A DNA stretch of 64,000 bases from Watersipora subatra (taxonomy: Eukaryota > Bryozoa > Gymnolaemata > Cheilostomatida > Watersiporidae): assembly GCF_963576615.1 (NCBI RefSeq), contig NC_088708.1, positions 25,489,191 through 25,553,190 of the forward strand, read 5' to 3'. Of the stretch, positions 48,523 through 62,710 are shown one piece after another (position 1 is the first letter of the stretch; the number at the start of each line of letters is the position of its first letter). The notes beneath the pieces were generated by a model. That model saw only the letters and a list, made by a program, of their open reading frames with translations, had not been told where the DNA came from and did no database searches. Both the position numbers and the translations under genes were made by a program.

Positions 48523-51500
48523 TTATTTCATTTTTCTACGTTTATTACCACCAACGCCGCGTTTTGATGAAGAAAGTTCCAAGCTTTGCAGTGCATCTGT
48601 CTTTCGCTTCTACAACGAAAAATAGAAAGCAAATTTTATACACACAAACACATCCCAAAGTAAATAAAACCAGCAAAAACTTTGCCAAAGTTCTATCACA
48701 ACCCTCGCTGGCTAGAAAAGATATCTGCCTTCAAAAATCTTATGTTTGTTTGTAAGCAAACTGATTTTAACACAGTACTTTCAATTGCCTTAAATATTGC
48801 ATAATAAACAATGATGTTGTTTGAAGTTACCGGGTTGACCAAAAAGCAATAACAATGAAATTTATTTAGTTTTATTAAAAAGCTTGATGCAGTTTTTTAA
48901 ATATTTGCATAAACAAAAACTTGTTTTCACTTAGTGATGCGTGTATCTGACTTACTACCTCAAGTAATTTCCAACATGACATTCATAATTTTTTGAACAT
49001 CAAAGATTCACAAGTGAACATGAAGAAACTGAAGGTGCAAATTAAAAATAGAATATTAAAATATAAAATAATAGAACGGCAAAAGATATAAAGCAAAATA
49101 AAAGATACATGAGCTAGTGTAAGTTAGTTCATAGTCCATGCAGTCCAGTCGTATGTAGAGTTAGAGTACCCTGTATATTCTATCATCCCTACATAGGCAC
49201 TGCTTATCTCATGAATGGCAAAGCCCATGCCTCTACACACTTGTCTTTAAAGTGATCATAAAATTTATTACTTAACACTTTCCTCATATAATACATTTGT
49301 TTTATTGTTATTGTAATCATCTGCAGTATTTATTGTAAGTCATTTTAGGCTTTTGAGCTATGGAACGAATTAAATAAATTACAGTGTTTTCGTTTAGAAA
49401 TACTTAATCCAACATGTCAGTTTTAATAAATGAAGCAGGGCCTGGAATTAATTAAATTTGTATGTAGAGGTGCTATTGTACAGGTAAACAATTTTCATAC
49501 AAAAAATTAGCGCTTTTCACATTATAAAACACTCACGCCGAAAGCGTCTATAGCTAATTTCCCAGCCTTAATTCTATCTTATTCTACTATTGCCATCCCA
49601 CAGGTAACCGTAGACGCGTTCAAACTTGTATCACACCAGTTGGCTTGTCAACTACGATTAAGACTATTCATAGCTGTTTGACACCAGTGCAGCTTGAACC
49701 AGGACTGAAATATGACTCAGCAATGCTTGATGAGTCAGGTATGAAACAGCACAAAACGATTCATATAAACTTACTCGGTAGTTTTTTTGTGTTTTTGTAG
49801 CAGTTTTCTTTCCCTTATACTTGTGGTCAGGTCTCTTTTTCTTTTTACCGGCAGAATTCTTCAGCGTGTCAGGAACTGAAGTGAACATAGATAACAACTA
49901 ATTACAGTTTTACCCGCGCAAGCTGTATACTGAGCCTCACACCTCCACAATTAATATATCGATGTCTATGAGTAAACTCATTGCCACCTGGCAGACATTT
50001 GTCAACATATTTATGTGCTGTACAAAAATCTTGATAATCAGCATGCCAGGAAATGCAACGAATGCTAAATGAAAAAATGCCAAAAGCCTGCTCATTACAG
50101 GTTCACAATACATACTGATATAATCTGGAACATTCTTGAGATGCTGTTGCAGTTTCACCAAGCCTCGTGTTGCGTCATGTCTCAAGACTTGTTTATCTCG
50201 TGGGTTCTCCTCAAAGTACGTCTGTAAGACGAAGAGTGCATGCAAGAGATTGGAAGTTAGTATGATAAGTGGTATAAAATAGGTAAGAGATCAGCACAAT
50301 ATTTAGTGTTGGGGTGTATAGCAGGTCATTGGTCAGAACAGTGTACAGCATGGTGGATTATCACAGGACAGGTACAAAAACAGAATGCATACAAGTTATG
50401 ACAGGTTGTTACCATAACAACGGATAAGGTGTGCTTCACTTACCAAATAAGTTTATTGAAACAAAATTGCTTTTATTTTCAAGGCTTATGTAAAAGTATT
50501 TATGCCAAGACATGTATCCATTACCATTAAAAGCCGGCTGTATTGAATATATATTTGCAGAAAGCATGCGATCTTCACTGAACCATAATATAGCAATGAT
50601 TGATCATAGAATACACCTCAGCTCTAGTATAAAAGCATTCAACTACTCAATAATTCTATTTTCTTTGCACAGGATAACTCTATTGAATAGAGAAGCTACT
50701 AATACATTTAGTATAGTAAAATAACTCAATGTTAATGAGTCACTGTATAAGACAGCAGCTGTAGTGTCGCTATACAGATAGTTGTTTACACATACAGGAT
50801 ATACGCAAGGGTTTTTAGTGCGACCGCCAATTTCCCAAGATAAATGAGAGACTTGATAAACACACTGCCAGTTGTGCAACAGTATGATGTAAACATGTAC
50901 AACACCATAACCAGGCAATGTGCTGACTAGATTGGATGGAATTGAAGTGCAAGATTAAGGACTAGACACTTAATCCTACATAATCCATACTTAATCCTAA
51001 ATTACCTTGAGCTTGTCTGAAGTGAACATCTCATGTTTGATCTCACCGAGTCGAGCTTTCCTTACAGCTAAAGATGTTGTGGCTCTGTATGCATCCTGAA
51101 ATTATACTCCACGATGTAATAAACATATATTAAAACCAGCAAGTCTTTATAGAGTAGCAGTCAAACACCATATAAGAATATTAAATAGATACCCGAGCAC
51201 GATATCGAAAGCCTTCAATTTCTTCCATCCTAAAATTGAATGGCTGGAAGACACTGTTGATATCATCTACAACGTGCACAAATACAAAAACAATTAACAT
51301 CTGCCTCACATTTTGCTTATTAAAACAAACAATTAACGAAGGAAGGCTCTCACAAATTTTCATCATGGATGAGCAAAAAGATTATAAATATTGCACAACT
51401 AATAATAATTTTCAGAGCCCCGCTTGGTATCCCCATCAGTACGATTCCAGTAGGACTCCTTAAGGATCAAAGGTTAGGGTTATATCACCTATTTATATCT

Positions 51501-54500
51501 CCTAGTAAGTTTTCAGAATATTTCATAACATTATACATATTTCATATGTATAACGTAATTCTTATAAGAGTTTATCATAAAAAGATTGATTAATTCTGGC
51601 AAGGTTTCGCCTATCAGAGCTATAAAGATGAATGATCACAAATATCAAACTCAGCCAATAAATATACAACTAAAACCCTTGGTAATGTCATAAACATCAA
51701 TCTAAGTCAATATTTATTAATCGGCCACAAATCGAGTGGCCTAAAGCCATTTCCTAATGTTTAAATCTAAAGGGAGGCAAATATAACAAGACAACCAACA
51801 GATAGCAGAAATTAGTATAATGGTAATTATTAGCCGTAGGTGACCTTACCGTATTCATTGGCTAAAGCCTCTTTTATACCTTCAAATCTTTCCATTTCTG
51901 CTATGCTTACAAAGGATAAGGCAGCACCCTGGTTTTCACCTCTTGCTGTCCTGCAACATCACAATCCATTAATTTGTTGAGTTGTAGCCATCAGAAATCA
52001 TAAACAGCTAAATGGTCTTCTTAATAAAAACACTTAATGTATAATGGCTCATTTAATCCAAGTTCTAAAAAGGGAAGACAACTTCTGACATGGAACCATC
52101 TACATGTAATGCAGCAAAAGCTGAGTGAAGGATTTATTAGTTGTGATTTGTACGAGTAACACTGTAGGAATAACACTAAAGGTGTCACCATATTGTATGT
52201 CCTGTGAATGAGCTAAACATAACATTTACAGATGTAAGTCTACCTACACAAATCGGCAATATCAATGATTTAGACAACATCAGAAATAGAATAGAGCCCA
52301 AGATATATTACCTGCCAACTCGGTGTATATATTCCTCAGGTGTGGAGGGAAAGTCAAAGTTTATTACATTAGAAACAAACTGGAAATCTATTCCACGGGC
52401 GACTCCGTATTCTGTGTCCTTCCTGTGTGACTTGGAGCGTACCTTCTTGCCTTTGTTTACGGGTTTACTAGAAGCACTTGAATCGAGCTTACTCTCATCT
52501 GATGCTATGATGATGTCATACATCCCCGTGTTGAACTGATCGACTATGTGACACCTATGATATCAAGCACTGATCGACTATGTGACACCTATGATATCAA
52601 GCACTGATCGACTATGTGACACCTATGATATCAAGCACTGATCAACTATGTGACACCTATGATATCAAGCACTGATCGACTATGTGACACCTATGATATC
52701 AAGCACTGATCGACTATGTGACACCTATGATATCAAGCACTGATCGACTATGTGACACCTATGATATCAAGCACTGATCGACTATGTGACACCTATGATA
52801 TCAAGCACTGATCGACTATGTGACACCCATGATATCAAGCCATATTTCATGATTATGCTAGGTATCCCTTAGACAGAATCTACATGTATAACAATATTGG
52901 AAACAGCAAAGAGCAGTAAAAACATAATTAAGAATTATTTCTACACACAGAACATGTTTTCTCTATTCAAAAAAACTATAAAATACGCAAGTCTTTCAAC
53001 TAAAAGAAAATAACATATAGATCAACCTTTCAGCCAAATAATTCTGAGGCGTAAATGTATTTTCTTTACAGAAAGACAGTCATATTTGCATTTTTGTCTA
53101 ATTCTTATTTATAACGTGATATTCTAATCATAGCAAAAAATAGTCTTTTGACAATTACAATTATGTCCCAGGATATTGCACTACCTATGTTTCCTTATAT
53201 TCACCTCAAAACAGTCATGACTTGAAGACTGTTGAAAGGTTGTCTAAAAAAGAGGCAAGTGTTTAATATAAAACATCATGTCAGCTTTTAAACCCTCCAG
53301 CAGCGCTTGATTAGCACATAAAATAAAACGAACATAGTTCAAACATTTATCGTTACATCTCAGGTTTAAAAGCGTTCACTATATCAGTTATATTAATATG
53401 GTATCAATTATATTAATATGATATCAGTTATATTAATATGATATCAATTATATTAATATGGTATCAATTATATTAATATGATATCAATTATATTAATATG
53501 ATATCAATTATATTAATATGGTATCATTTATATTAATATGATATCAATTACATTAATATGGTATCAACTATATTAATATGATACCAATTATATTAATATG
53601 ATATCAATTATATTAATATAATATAAATTATATTAATATGATATCAATTGTAATAGAACAACCAAACTAATGTAAATAAACATCCTGCCTACTAGAGATC
53701 GAGTCTATGGAACTGAATGGATGGTCACACAGTCAAAAAAGATGCAAGAGTAACAGAGGCATTGCAGTGAGTAAACAACTCCTAACCTTCTCAGTCATGT
53801 CAGACCAATAGCAGACAAATCTGAACTAGATGCTCAATGTTATACTGATTTTTACAAGCTTAAAAACCCCGAAACCATTATATTGGCTAAATGTTAGATA
53901 ACAATCATCGTACGAACAACACAGCAATTTATACCGCACAGCTGTTGTCCCCTTTTCATCTAATGATAATACGGCTAGGGGCTGTTGACTAGAGAATAAC
54001 TCTTCCCCTGATAATGACTAATCAGTAATGACCATGTGTCATTTATACTAGTAACTAACTAGAAGTATCATACGCTATTGTGCCCATAATAATAATAATA
54101 TTATGAAAATTATTAACTTCATAGCATTAGTCTTCTAGCATGCCTCACAAATTTGCCAGGCTGACAAACACAAATTTCATGGATTTTGACAGTCTAACAA
54201 AACATGAGTCCATAAATAAAATCACGCCTAACAATGTCTACTGATTTATGGTTGTTAAATTAAACATCTCGAAAGAGAAACAACTTTTAAAGACTTTTGT
54301 TCTAGCGCTAAAAAAAAGCTCACACAAGTTTTGTTCATAAAGGTCATATGGGTAGTCTAAACTCTAGCTACCATCATTGCAATACAGTATGATGTCATCC
54401 CGAGTTGATTGTCAGGTACATAATTGGTGCTATATCCTGTGAGTCGTATTGTTATGAACAAATCAACAGACACAGTGCATAGAAAAAGGGTGACACAATT

Positions 54501-57500
54501 ACTAAACAGATATATCACTTAATTTAATTATTAATATCAGCTAAAAACCTATATAGCCCTCATCAGCTGTTCTTCATCTCCTAGATGAGATATGAGCAAT
54601 CGTATCTCTAAGAAAAGGCTGACAACATAATTTATACTTACATATACTTATACCTAAGCCATTGGCAGTCCACCCTATACGCTTACCTGCTGTTTATAGG
54701 CAGCTCTGGATTGAGAACACAAGCCATGATTCCCACATGGCCAAGGAAGAGTTTCAACCTGTTGAATATAGTGTACTATACGCGCAAGACAAGACTCTAG
54801 TTATTGTATGATAATGACAGCTGAGACAAGACTATCAACATGATTATGGACATGGAGGTACTATTGGTTTTATGAAACATTCAGAGCCTGGTGTGAAATG
54901 CTAAGATCACCTCAACTGAATGTCAGTTGAAGTACTAACAATATAACTAGTAGTTACTAACTGTCCTGTGAACACTGGTTATCCTCACGTAATATGATCT
55001 CATTTACTATGTGAAAATTATATGTAATTTAACATAGTGATTCAATTAGAAAATATTGTTGACGAGCATTACAGGATAATTCAAACAGAAAAACTGTCAT
55101 AGAGGAATACACTCCATTTTAAGCATTTAGCTGCCAACGTCGTTTATTCGTACCACCTGTACATCAGCCGCAATTACACTTATACACCCAAAGACTATAT
55201 GTATATTGACAATTAGGTAAAAACTAGTTATAATAATATAAATTATTATAACTAGTAGGAATTATGAATTAAAAAAACCGATTTGCAAAAAGAATAAAAT
55301 TGTTCAAAAATCAATTACTTAATGTATTTTGCAAACTTTATAAAAATATTTTGTTTAGCCTGCCAGCTGTTAAACAAGCTCTTTCATCAAACTACCTTGG
55401 TATATTCTTAAACATCTACTATGACTATAAAGCCAGCATTAATTTAACTTACATTGTCAATAAAAAATACTAAAAAGTGAAATATTGCAGCTATCTGTTG
55501 AATTTTTTCATAATATATTGAAGTAGATATTCCGTATATATTGGTCGCCATCAGAAAGCACTTTTATAGAAGTTTCAGTAGTACATTACTATTGTCTACA
55601 TATTCTTTAATAAACTCATGTCAGTTTAATTTGACTAAATAACTAGTGTACACAAACAGCTCTAGAACAAACCTAAAATATAGTTCGGTGAGGTAAAAGG
55701 TAAGACCTACTTGTAACATCTATCGACAGAGCTGACAAAAACCAGAGATTTGCCGCAGATAAGATTGAGCTTCACCAGTGTGTACAGCAACAGAAATTTA
55801 TCCTCATCTTCACACCTGCAGCAGATCATGAATAAGAATTTCATGTACTGTCTAGTATGCACAGAAGAAAATTGTGCCACTAAAGAACTGAGTATAGTGG
55901 CCTACTTGATATGATACTGTGTAAGCTGAGAAGCGTCAGGTAAACTAGTTTCCTCCAGTTTCACTGTGACCGGGTTGTGCAGCACCATTCGCTTTATTGA
56001 CTTGACGTCAGGGCTCAGAGTGGCAGACATGAGCAGCGCCTGGTAGATTTTTGGTAAATGCCTGCAACAGTGATAAAAGTCACAATAATAAACACACAAA
56101 TGAAGCAATTCACAAATGCCACTTTTAAATTTAAAATTTCCAAACCGAGACTAATAGAGTATTTGGCAATAAAAAAGATTGATACATCAGAAGATGAGCA
56201 GGAGCACAGCCATACATTGTCGTCAAGCCAGCTAGGAAGAATAACAATTGATTGATACAAATGATTACTATAAAATTGGAAGAGCGATGCTGCCAAAAAC
56301 AAGTAGAGCTGACAGAGCGAAGTCGATACTGAAATGTTGATCCAAAAAAGTTGCCACAAATGAGCCGGTTAAGAGAAGCCGTTGATACTGTGCAAGTGCC
56401 ATGAATGAATATTACAATTTGTATAGCATTACAACATCAATATTTTGGAAGACTCCGTTACAACATCAATATTTTGGAAGACTCACCTAACTTTGCTCAT
56501 AAACAATGGCTAATCATGATCGTTCCTAAACGTTAATATTTAGTGAGAGGACATTACCATGTTGCAAATTGTAATATTCGTTTTCTCCTTGAGTGTCCCA
56601 TTAACTAACTTTACAAGAGGCCTTACCAGTTATAAATAACATGGTAGTTTAATATCAAAGATGCGCTAGAGAACTCAGTCTAGTCTGTGGTAAAAAAACA
56701 AATGCTGAAATAAAATTGAAATGTTTTAATATCTTTAAATTTTTAATATATTATAGCAAATGGCAAAGGAACATTCTCTGACACACTGAGTCATTTCTAT
56801 GATGAAGCAAATCGTCACTTACTAATGGGAGTTTTCGAAATATTGTAAATGTAATAAATAAAAATAGTCAGAAATTCAGTGAGGAACCAATCATTCACGT
56901 GGGAGAGCCTCACAAAAAGCAAATAAACTTACAATAAAAGGCGGCAGCAGCCATAAATTGGTAGCAAACTTTAGCTAGTCAGCATAGGCATCAGATATTC
57001 ATATTTAATACTTAGCAACATGCTTGTTAGGAGCAACAAGCTCCATATCTCTATCTCCATGTTTAAAATCTGGGGAACTCACGTAAGTAACTGTTTCATG
57101 TCTGTATCATAGCCAAAGGAGAAGACGAGATCTGCTTCATCTACAACAACCATCTCCAGGGAGTCCTTGAGTTGCATGTTGCCAGCCTTCAGGTGGGCAA
57201 GCACCCTGCTCGGTGTGCCTATGACCACATCAGGCTGGTCCATCAGCAGAGCTCTGTCAATTTAATAACAGACCGGCAATTGACCTCACCTTGTTAAGGC
57301 TCAAACTCTGGCCTCCCACCATGACAGAAGGCGCAGTGAACAAATTAGCAGCTATAAGTTGTAATGTGTCAGTCTTACCTTACAGAGTTGGTGTGTACTG
57401 GCCACAAGGAAAGGTGTGTGTCTTATATATTCTAATAGATGCAGCAACTTTAATCAAATGAAAAATTACTTAATTTGACTTTGACTTCTCCTTTCAACAA

Positions 57501-58675
57501 CACAGAGGGAATCGGATCGCGGGCAAACAGACAAAAAGGCTGCCAATAGAAAACTTATCGAGAAGTAAATCCCGAAGATGACAGACAACCTTAGCCTATG
57601 CACCCTCAATTGCATAGAGTAATGCGAAAAATGAAACTAAATGCTAAAACTCTATAACTAAATTGGTGTCGTGAGATGGTTTAGTGAAATTCCAACAGTA
57701 TGGATAGCCTAACCAAGCTTGACAGATTAAGCTACCCACAATTCATTATAAGATAGGTTTCATACTGTGTTCTATATAAGTGACTATACTAGACTAAATG
57801 ACTGACTGAAATAGTCCAGCATTTGATATAAGCAATGAGTCATGAGCAGACAACTTGTAATGACTTCAAACAAATGTCCTTCAAGTTTCAAAAGCCAGAC
57901 TTGTATCTGATAAACAGCTTCATCACAGTTTCCATAGTTACAGCTTTATCACAGTTTCCATAGTTACAGGACAGTAAATAAAGCTACAGAGTATGTAAAC
58001 CTGCACAGGTACAAATGAGAACCAAACAGCAAAGAAGCAAACAGCTTGCCGACACAAGCTACACAAGAGTTTATGCAGAGATGACATTTAACTGTACATG
58101 AAAATGTACAGAGATGTTAGGGTATGTAAACTTGCTCAGCAAGATAATAACTAGATTAAATAAAAAAAAGTGAAGCCCTAAGCAGAGCTCATCATGTGAG
58201 ATCACGGGCTATATTTATGTGATTTAACTTCTTTGTAAAGCGTTGTTCATGACAACTAACAGCCAAGGTAATTTGTGCACATGATAATTTTATGTATCAC
58301 CCATAACATATAGGTCAACAATTGGATTTTTCACACACCTCTTAAAACCACGAGTTTATACAAGCAACCAATAAAATGGTTAGATGGGAACATGAAACAT
58401 GATCGTTGCGATGTATTCATAAGCCACGTGATGACTCAGTAGATCACATGAATTCCTGCTATCTGCGAAAGGAAAAGCATGGCTACAGACACTACGCTGA
58501 CTGGTCAAATACATGCAAAACTAATCCATAAAGCAAAAACCTACAGATACAGAGTGCTTGGAATAACAGCAAAAAAAGTACGACTTTGATTAAATAGACT
58601 ATCTTACTTCTGAGAAGCAAGGGTCGGAGATATGTCAAGGCCTCGGATCTCCTGGGAACAGTACGCAGACAGCAG
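48523..58675 (-). CDS. DDX56: DDX56 (Dbp9) DEAD-box RNA helicase, 5' end missing
   Basis: Coding exons seen: 58675-58608, 57253-57083, 56061-55906, 55815-55711, 54758-54687, 52554-52312, 51950-51850, 51266-51193, 51095-51006, 50221-50116, 49875-49775, 48609-48523. They join in phase to 457 residues plus stop; human DDX56 has 547. The family is an ATP-dependent RNA helicase of the nucleolus needed for large-subunit ribosome assembly. Visible motifs, in order: GTPSR (Ib), VVDEAD (II), MSAT (III), KSLVFV (IV), GVARGIDF (V), HRVGRTARG (VI, split by an intron). The charged insert between IIIASDE and GVARGIDF is a DDX56 trait, as are [23 protein letters not shown], and a Lys-rich tail ([14 protein letters not shown]) that may serve nuclear import. 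Q motif, Walker A and motif Ia are not in the window. The 52554 acceptor is confirmed by the join [10 protein letters not shown]. Confidence 0.95.
52538..52843. repeat. 34-bp minisatellite made of a DDX56 splice acceptor
   Basis: Nine nearly identical 34-bp units beginning at 52538, 52572, 52606, 52640, 52674, 52708, 52742, 52776 and 52810. On the minus strand each reads AGTGCTTGATATCATAG|GTG then TCACATAGTCGATC: the acceptor plus the first 17 bases of the exon. The copy nearest the exon is the true junction (52555/52554). Because 34 is not a multiple of three, most upstream acceptors would shift the frame. Confidence 0.96.
53385..53650. repeat. 20-bp AT-rich minisatellite in a DDX56 intron
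   Basis: About 13 copies of ATATCAATTATATTAATATG with single-base variants. It lies in the same intron as the 34-bp array. Confidence 0.95.
55223..55256. repeat. Perfect AT-rich hairpin in a DDX56 intron
   Basis: ACTAGTTATAATAAT and its exact reverse complement flank a 4-base ATAA loop. Confidence 0.9.
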
Positions 58676-59575
58676 CTGCAAGTAATAAATAGAACGAGGC
58701 ACATGAGTGCATGAAGATATGACAAATAATTCATTCATCATGTAGCAAAAACACAACTCACCAATTACACCAATAGACCTTTTTCCTCACATAAATTTCC
58801 CCCATTGCTATATTGGAGTTGTCTTCTTTAAAAGGGTAAACTTTGTTAGCATTGAATAGAAGAATATGATATAACAGCTTGTAACCATCAGTCTAGTATT
58901 CAGATGCTCTTAATGCTGCAGCAGACCATACAGCTTTTGGTTGTGGAAAATATGCACAAATAATATTGAACGCTAGATTTTGCATCGTTAGAATATTCAG
59001 CAAAATGTTTGCAAAAATGCCCTGGCCTAGCTGCATATATCAGCTGAAAGAAAAATCAACAACTTAGCCATCAAAGAAAACACATCAGGCTCACAAGTTC
59101 TTCTAGTATAGATAGTTCATCAATGGGCGCGCTGCGCTGGGTAACTAACTAAGAAATAACCACTATGTGGTATCTGGTACTATCGTTCAGACATCCAACA
59201 TTGTTAGCACTTGCTAATTCAGCCTGTAATGTGATTATTGTCTCTCGATGTACCACATGCCAATTGAAAGAAAAGTCGAAAAATTAACTTCTGGCCGAGA
59301 TGCACCAATTCACTATTTCTTTCAGTACTAGTTTACCTTGTTTATATGTGGTTAATGAGGTAAACATTTATTGCATAAGTGCACTAATAAACCTAAACCA
59401 TTTTCTCGTTGAAACTTGGCTATAATATCGATTCAATTTTGTACAGTGCAATCTATGTTTGGCAGCTGCTATAGTATTTTGTTATCTGCCAGTCATCCAA
59501 AATTATTAGCACTTGCTAGTTAGTTTGTTTGTGATCATTGTCACTCCATGTACCATTAGTGCAACAACAAAAATA
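58676..59575. other. Intron or spacer between DDX56 exons and the THAP element
   Basis: No exon recognised. Two diverged copies of a segment (about 59155-59260 and 59455-59560) share TTAGCACTTGCTA and CGATGTACCA/CCATGTACCA. The second ends at the start of the THAP reading frame. They could be a duplicated 5' end of that element. Confidence 0.4.
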
Positions 59576-61134
59576 ATGCCAAAAGAATCTTGTGCTGTGC
59601 ACAAATGTACAAACAACACGACGAAGCTATTGCAACACAAAAAAGAAATCTGTAGAGTTCATCAAACATTGCAAGGTGTGTATGTAGTATTTCCAGCTAT
59701 TTTTTAATATTCTACTTGTAATCAAAATTTCAATATTGTCTAGAAATCGTTTACATAATATGCTATATATTTTTATATTTCTATATTATTAATTGTCAAC
59801 TTTTTAGCTTAATTTTAAATTTAATTTCGATAAATAGATAGTGCCAGAGTTATGAAATATTCCTTATCTTTTGTTGATTAGTTAGTGCATATGAGAGTGT
59901 GACAGTGCCCTGTAAAGGTGCCATTCTAGCATGTTAAGCCTTTTTGTCATTAAGCTGTTCAGCCTTTAGAGTTAATATATGTGTATTTTTTACATTCCAT
60001 CGATGTAGCATTGTCATGACTAGCATGGAATTTCGACACATAGCATATGGTTGACCTTTTTTATTTAGAGTATCAAACGAAACAACTATAATAAAAAATA
60101 ACTACTTCAAACCTTTTGGCAGCGTATGTCATCATTGTTTGACAAGTTGTTATGGCGAAAAGCTCTTTTAAAAGAACTAGAATAGGTAAATGTACTTAAC
60201 CTTGTTAATTCTTATACCTAATGCTGCGGGACCTAGCCAAAGGTTATGCATAACAGATAATTTGTATAGTTTCATCTTCAGTAAAAGTTTAAATCTCGCT
60301 CACTGTCAAGTCTTCGTAATAATTTATCTCTTTAGCATTTGCAGTTATGATATTAACTAACGATGTTATGAAAACGGTCTATATTTTTAGTTAGTTAGAG
60401 TTAGAGTTAGTTTACCTTTTTGGTCACCGAAACAATGAAATAAAATAGGTTGACATATAATTATTTGAAAAAACATTTAAAATTAAACTGATAAGTTTTG
60501 AGTGTTTTGGGATGCTTGTTGTGCAGTAAGTAAAAATTCTTCTCTGATATTAGGTTCGCATATGCTGTATAAGTCAGTACTTATTGCATATTGTGCATAT
60601 TTTGCTTACTCTGTACTTTATGTTTATCATATATTTTTCTTTTTCTTTTATACAGGTTCATGTGGGTGCCCTTTACCATTTACTCATTTTAAATTTCCTG
60701 TCGACTGTAAAAGACGAGCACAATGGAAATCCTTAGTCAATCGAAAGACATCTTCTAAAAAGTCTGGTCTCCTTCAAAATATTCTGTTATCTGCAGTAAA
60801 CATTTCATTGATGGTGCCCCAACAATAATGAATCCATTACCTACGTTACACATGGGCTATTCTCTGTGCAGTATTCCACCGCAAGGCAGAGTCCCAAATG
60901 CATTAGTGGCTACAGATAAACATTTTCCTATAATTGATGATGGCAATAAGTCGGATGCCTCTGGTGAAGACTGGCTAGAAGTAACTGGAAGCGCTTCCCA
61001 TTGTGATAGACAAGACTCGCCGATTGAAATAGCACCAGCTGAACCTGAATTTACGACACCTTTCATCTCAAGATGTTTGAGTAAAAAGTTGAAATCTCTG
61101 CAAGGGCGATACTTTAATCAAACACTTGCTTTAA

Positions 61135-62207
61135 CTCATTCGCACCCGACGAATTTTTAGGCGATTAGCCCCAGATACCGCTAATTTTTCAGAAAATTGT
61201 CGTAATTCAAATTACTACTACAGGAGACAGACTTGAGATAATTTATTCAATCAAATTTCAAAAGAACCAACCAAGTCTCCTTTTTCAAAATATATCACAT
61301 TCATATAGACACCTTTTATCCCTTTTATGTAGATCCGTGCCTCAAAGAACGTAGTTTCAGGACATTTCCAATTTTGAAAAAATTGTCATTTGCTGAAACA
61401 AAGTTAGATTTGCACCATAAAAATTACAAAATATACAAAGTTTGACTGAAATTACTCATTTATTACAGACAATACATTTTTATGATTATTATTTGTACAT
61501 ATGCAGTTAGTCATGAACATGAAAATCATGAACCTCTAACTTCGAACTTTTCCTCTCGAGCATCATCCTTCAAACAAAATCATAGCAAATCTATATGCCA
61601 ATATAACTCAAATAAAATATCATGAAAATGTTTCAAATAATAAAAACATGTTCAATAACTCTGTTCTTGACTTTTCAGACTTTATAGACAGCTCTAAGAA
61701 CCAATATGATCCTATCGAAACTGAAAGATAACGTTAGTCCGACTACGGCTGGCAGCGTGAAGAGTGCATTTTTATTCGAGCATAACGATTCAAATTGGCA
61801 AAAGTAAAAGCTAATAAAAACTTTGAAACACTAAAAATAATGTTTTGATTTGATTTATGCAGTCTTTCAATGTCTTACCACTTCTGAATCTGCATATTTA
61901 CATCTTGAATTGAAAAAAAATTATCACGAACGATAAAATTTCAAGTCGGCATGATGATTTCCGGTTTGGGTAGAAACTGAGATGGGTGTACTAATTTGGT
62001 TATAACTGTCGCCGGAGACGTCATAGAGGCATATTTTAAAGTTTGTCGGATTGGCCAGAAATTTTTCTTTCTAACTAATCAAAAATATTCTTTTATAGTT
62101 GAAAAATAACGATGCGAGTTGGCAAATTTCAGACGCGAGTTAACTCGCGTTGGGTGCATAGCAACGTTATAAATATGCGAGTTAACTCGCGCCTGGGTGC
62201 GAATGAG
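61135..62207. mobile_element. TTAA-flanked non-autonomous element nested in the transposase
   Basis: Perfect 13-bp terminal inverted repeats, CTCATTCGCACCC (61135-61147) and GGGTGCGAATGAG (62195-62207), sit between TTAA (61131-61134) and TTAA (62208-62211). Removing the element with one TTAA rejoins the frame as LALRRKMNQ. TTAA targeting is typical of piggyBac-type elements. No transposase frame lies inside. Near the right end the palindrome GCGAGTTAACTCGC occurs twice, each time followed by GGGTGC. Confidence 0.9.
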
Positions 62208-62710
62208 TTAAGAAGAAAGATGAATCAGCTAAAACTTTACACCCAGCCCAAATATAAACAAATTCTGAAATATGGTAAGGACAGTGTTTTCGATACTGGG
62301 ATTCCAAAATTGGAACTTTTTCATAGCTTATGTGAATGTGCTGCAAAAACGAGAAAAAAAGGTTCAAACACTCCATCTAGAAATGCTGTAGCTGCACTGT
62401 TGAGGGCAAAGTATAAAGGCTTTACTACTTTTACTTCCATGCGCTGTCACCAAACAAAGTTGTGTATTGCTGATGACATTCTGCTCACATTAATGAAACT
62501 ACGACTGGGCCTCCTACATAAGGACCTAGTTGACAGGTAGATATATCTCTGGCAGTTTCCTTTGGTGTACGGGAAGAGAGAGGGTGGGTGTGATTTGCCA
62601 ATGTCAACAATAACCTGTTTCATTATAGCTAAATGGCCACAGTGGAGCTGCCAAAACTACTCTAACCTAACTGTTTCAATATATATTTAGTATATACCTA
62701 GCTCCACCTC

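Noticed and set aside
52312..52543. DDX56 exon starting at 52543 (CACATAG acceptor)
   Set aside because: It leaves the wrong phase after the upstream exon; the acceptor at 52554 restores both phase and the expected SRCHI join.
52538..52843. CRISPR-like array of regular direct repeats
   Set aside because: The units are contiguous with no unique spacers, and the sequence is animal nuclear DNA. The same holds for the other arrays.
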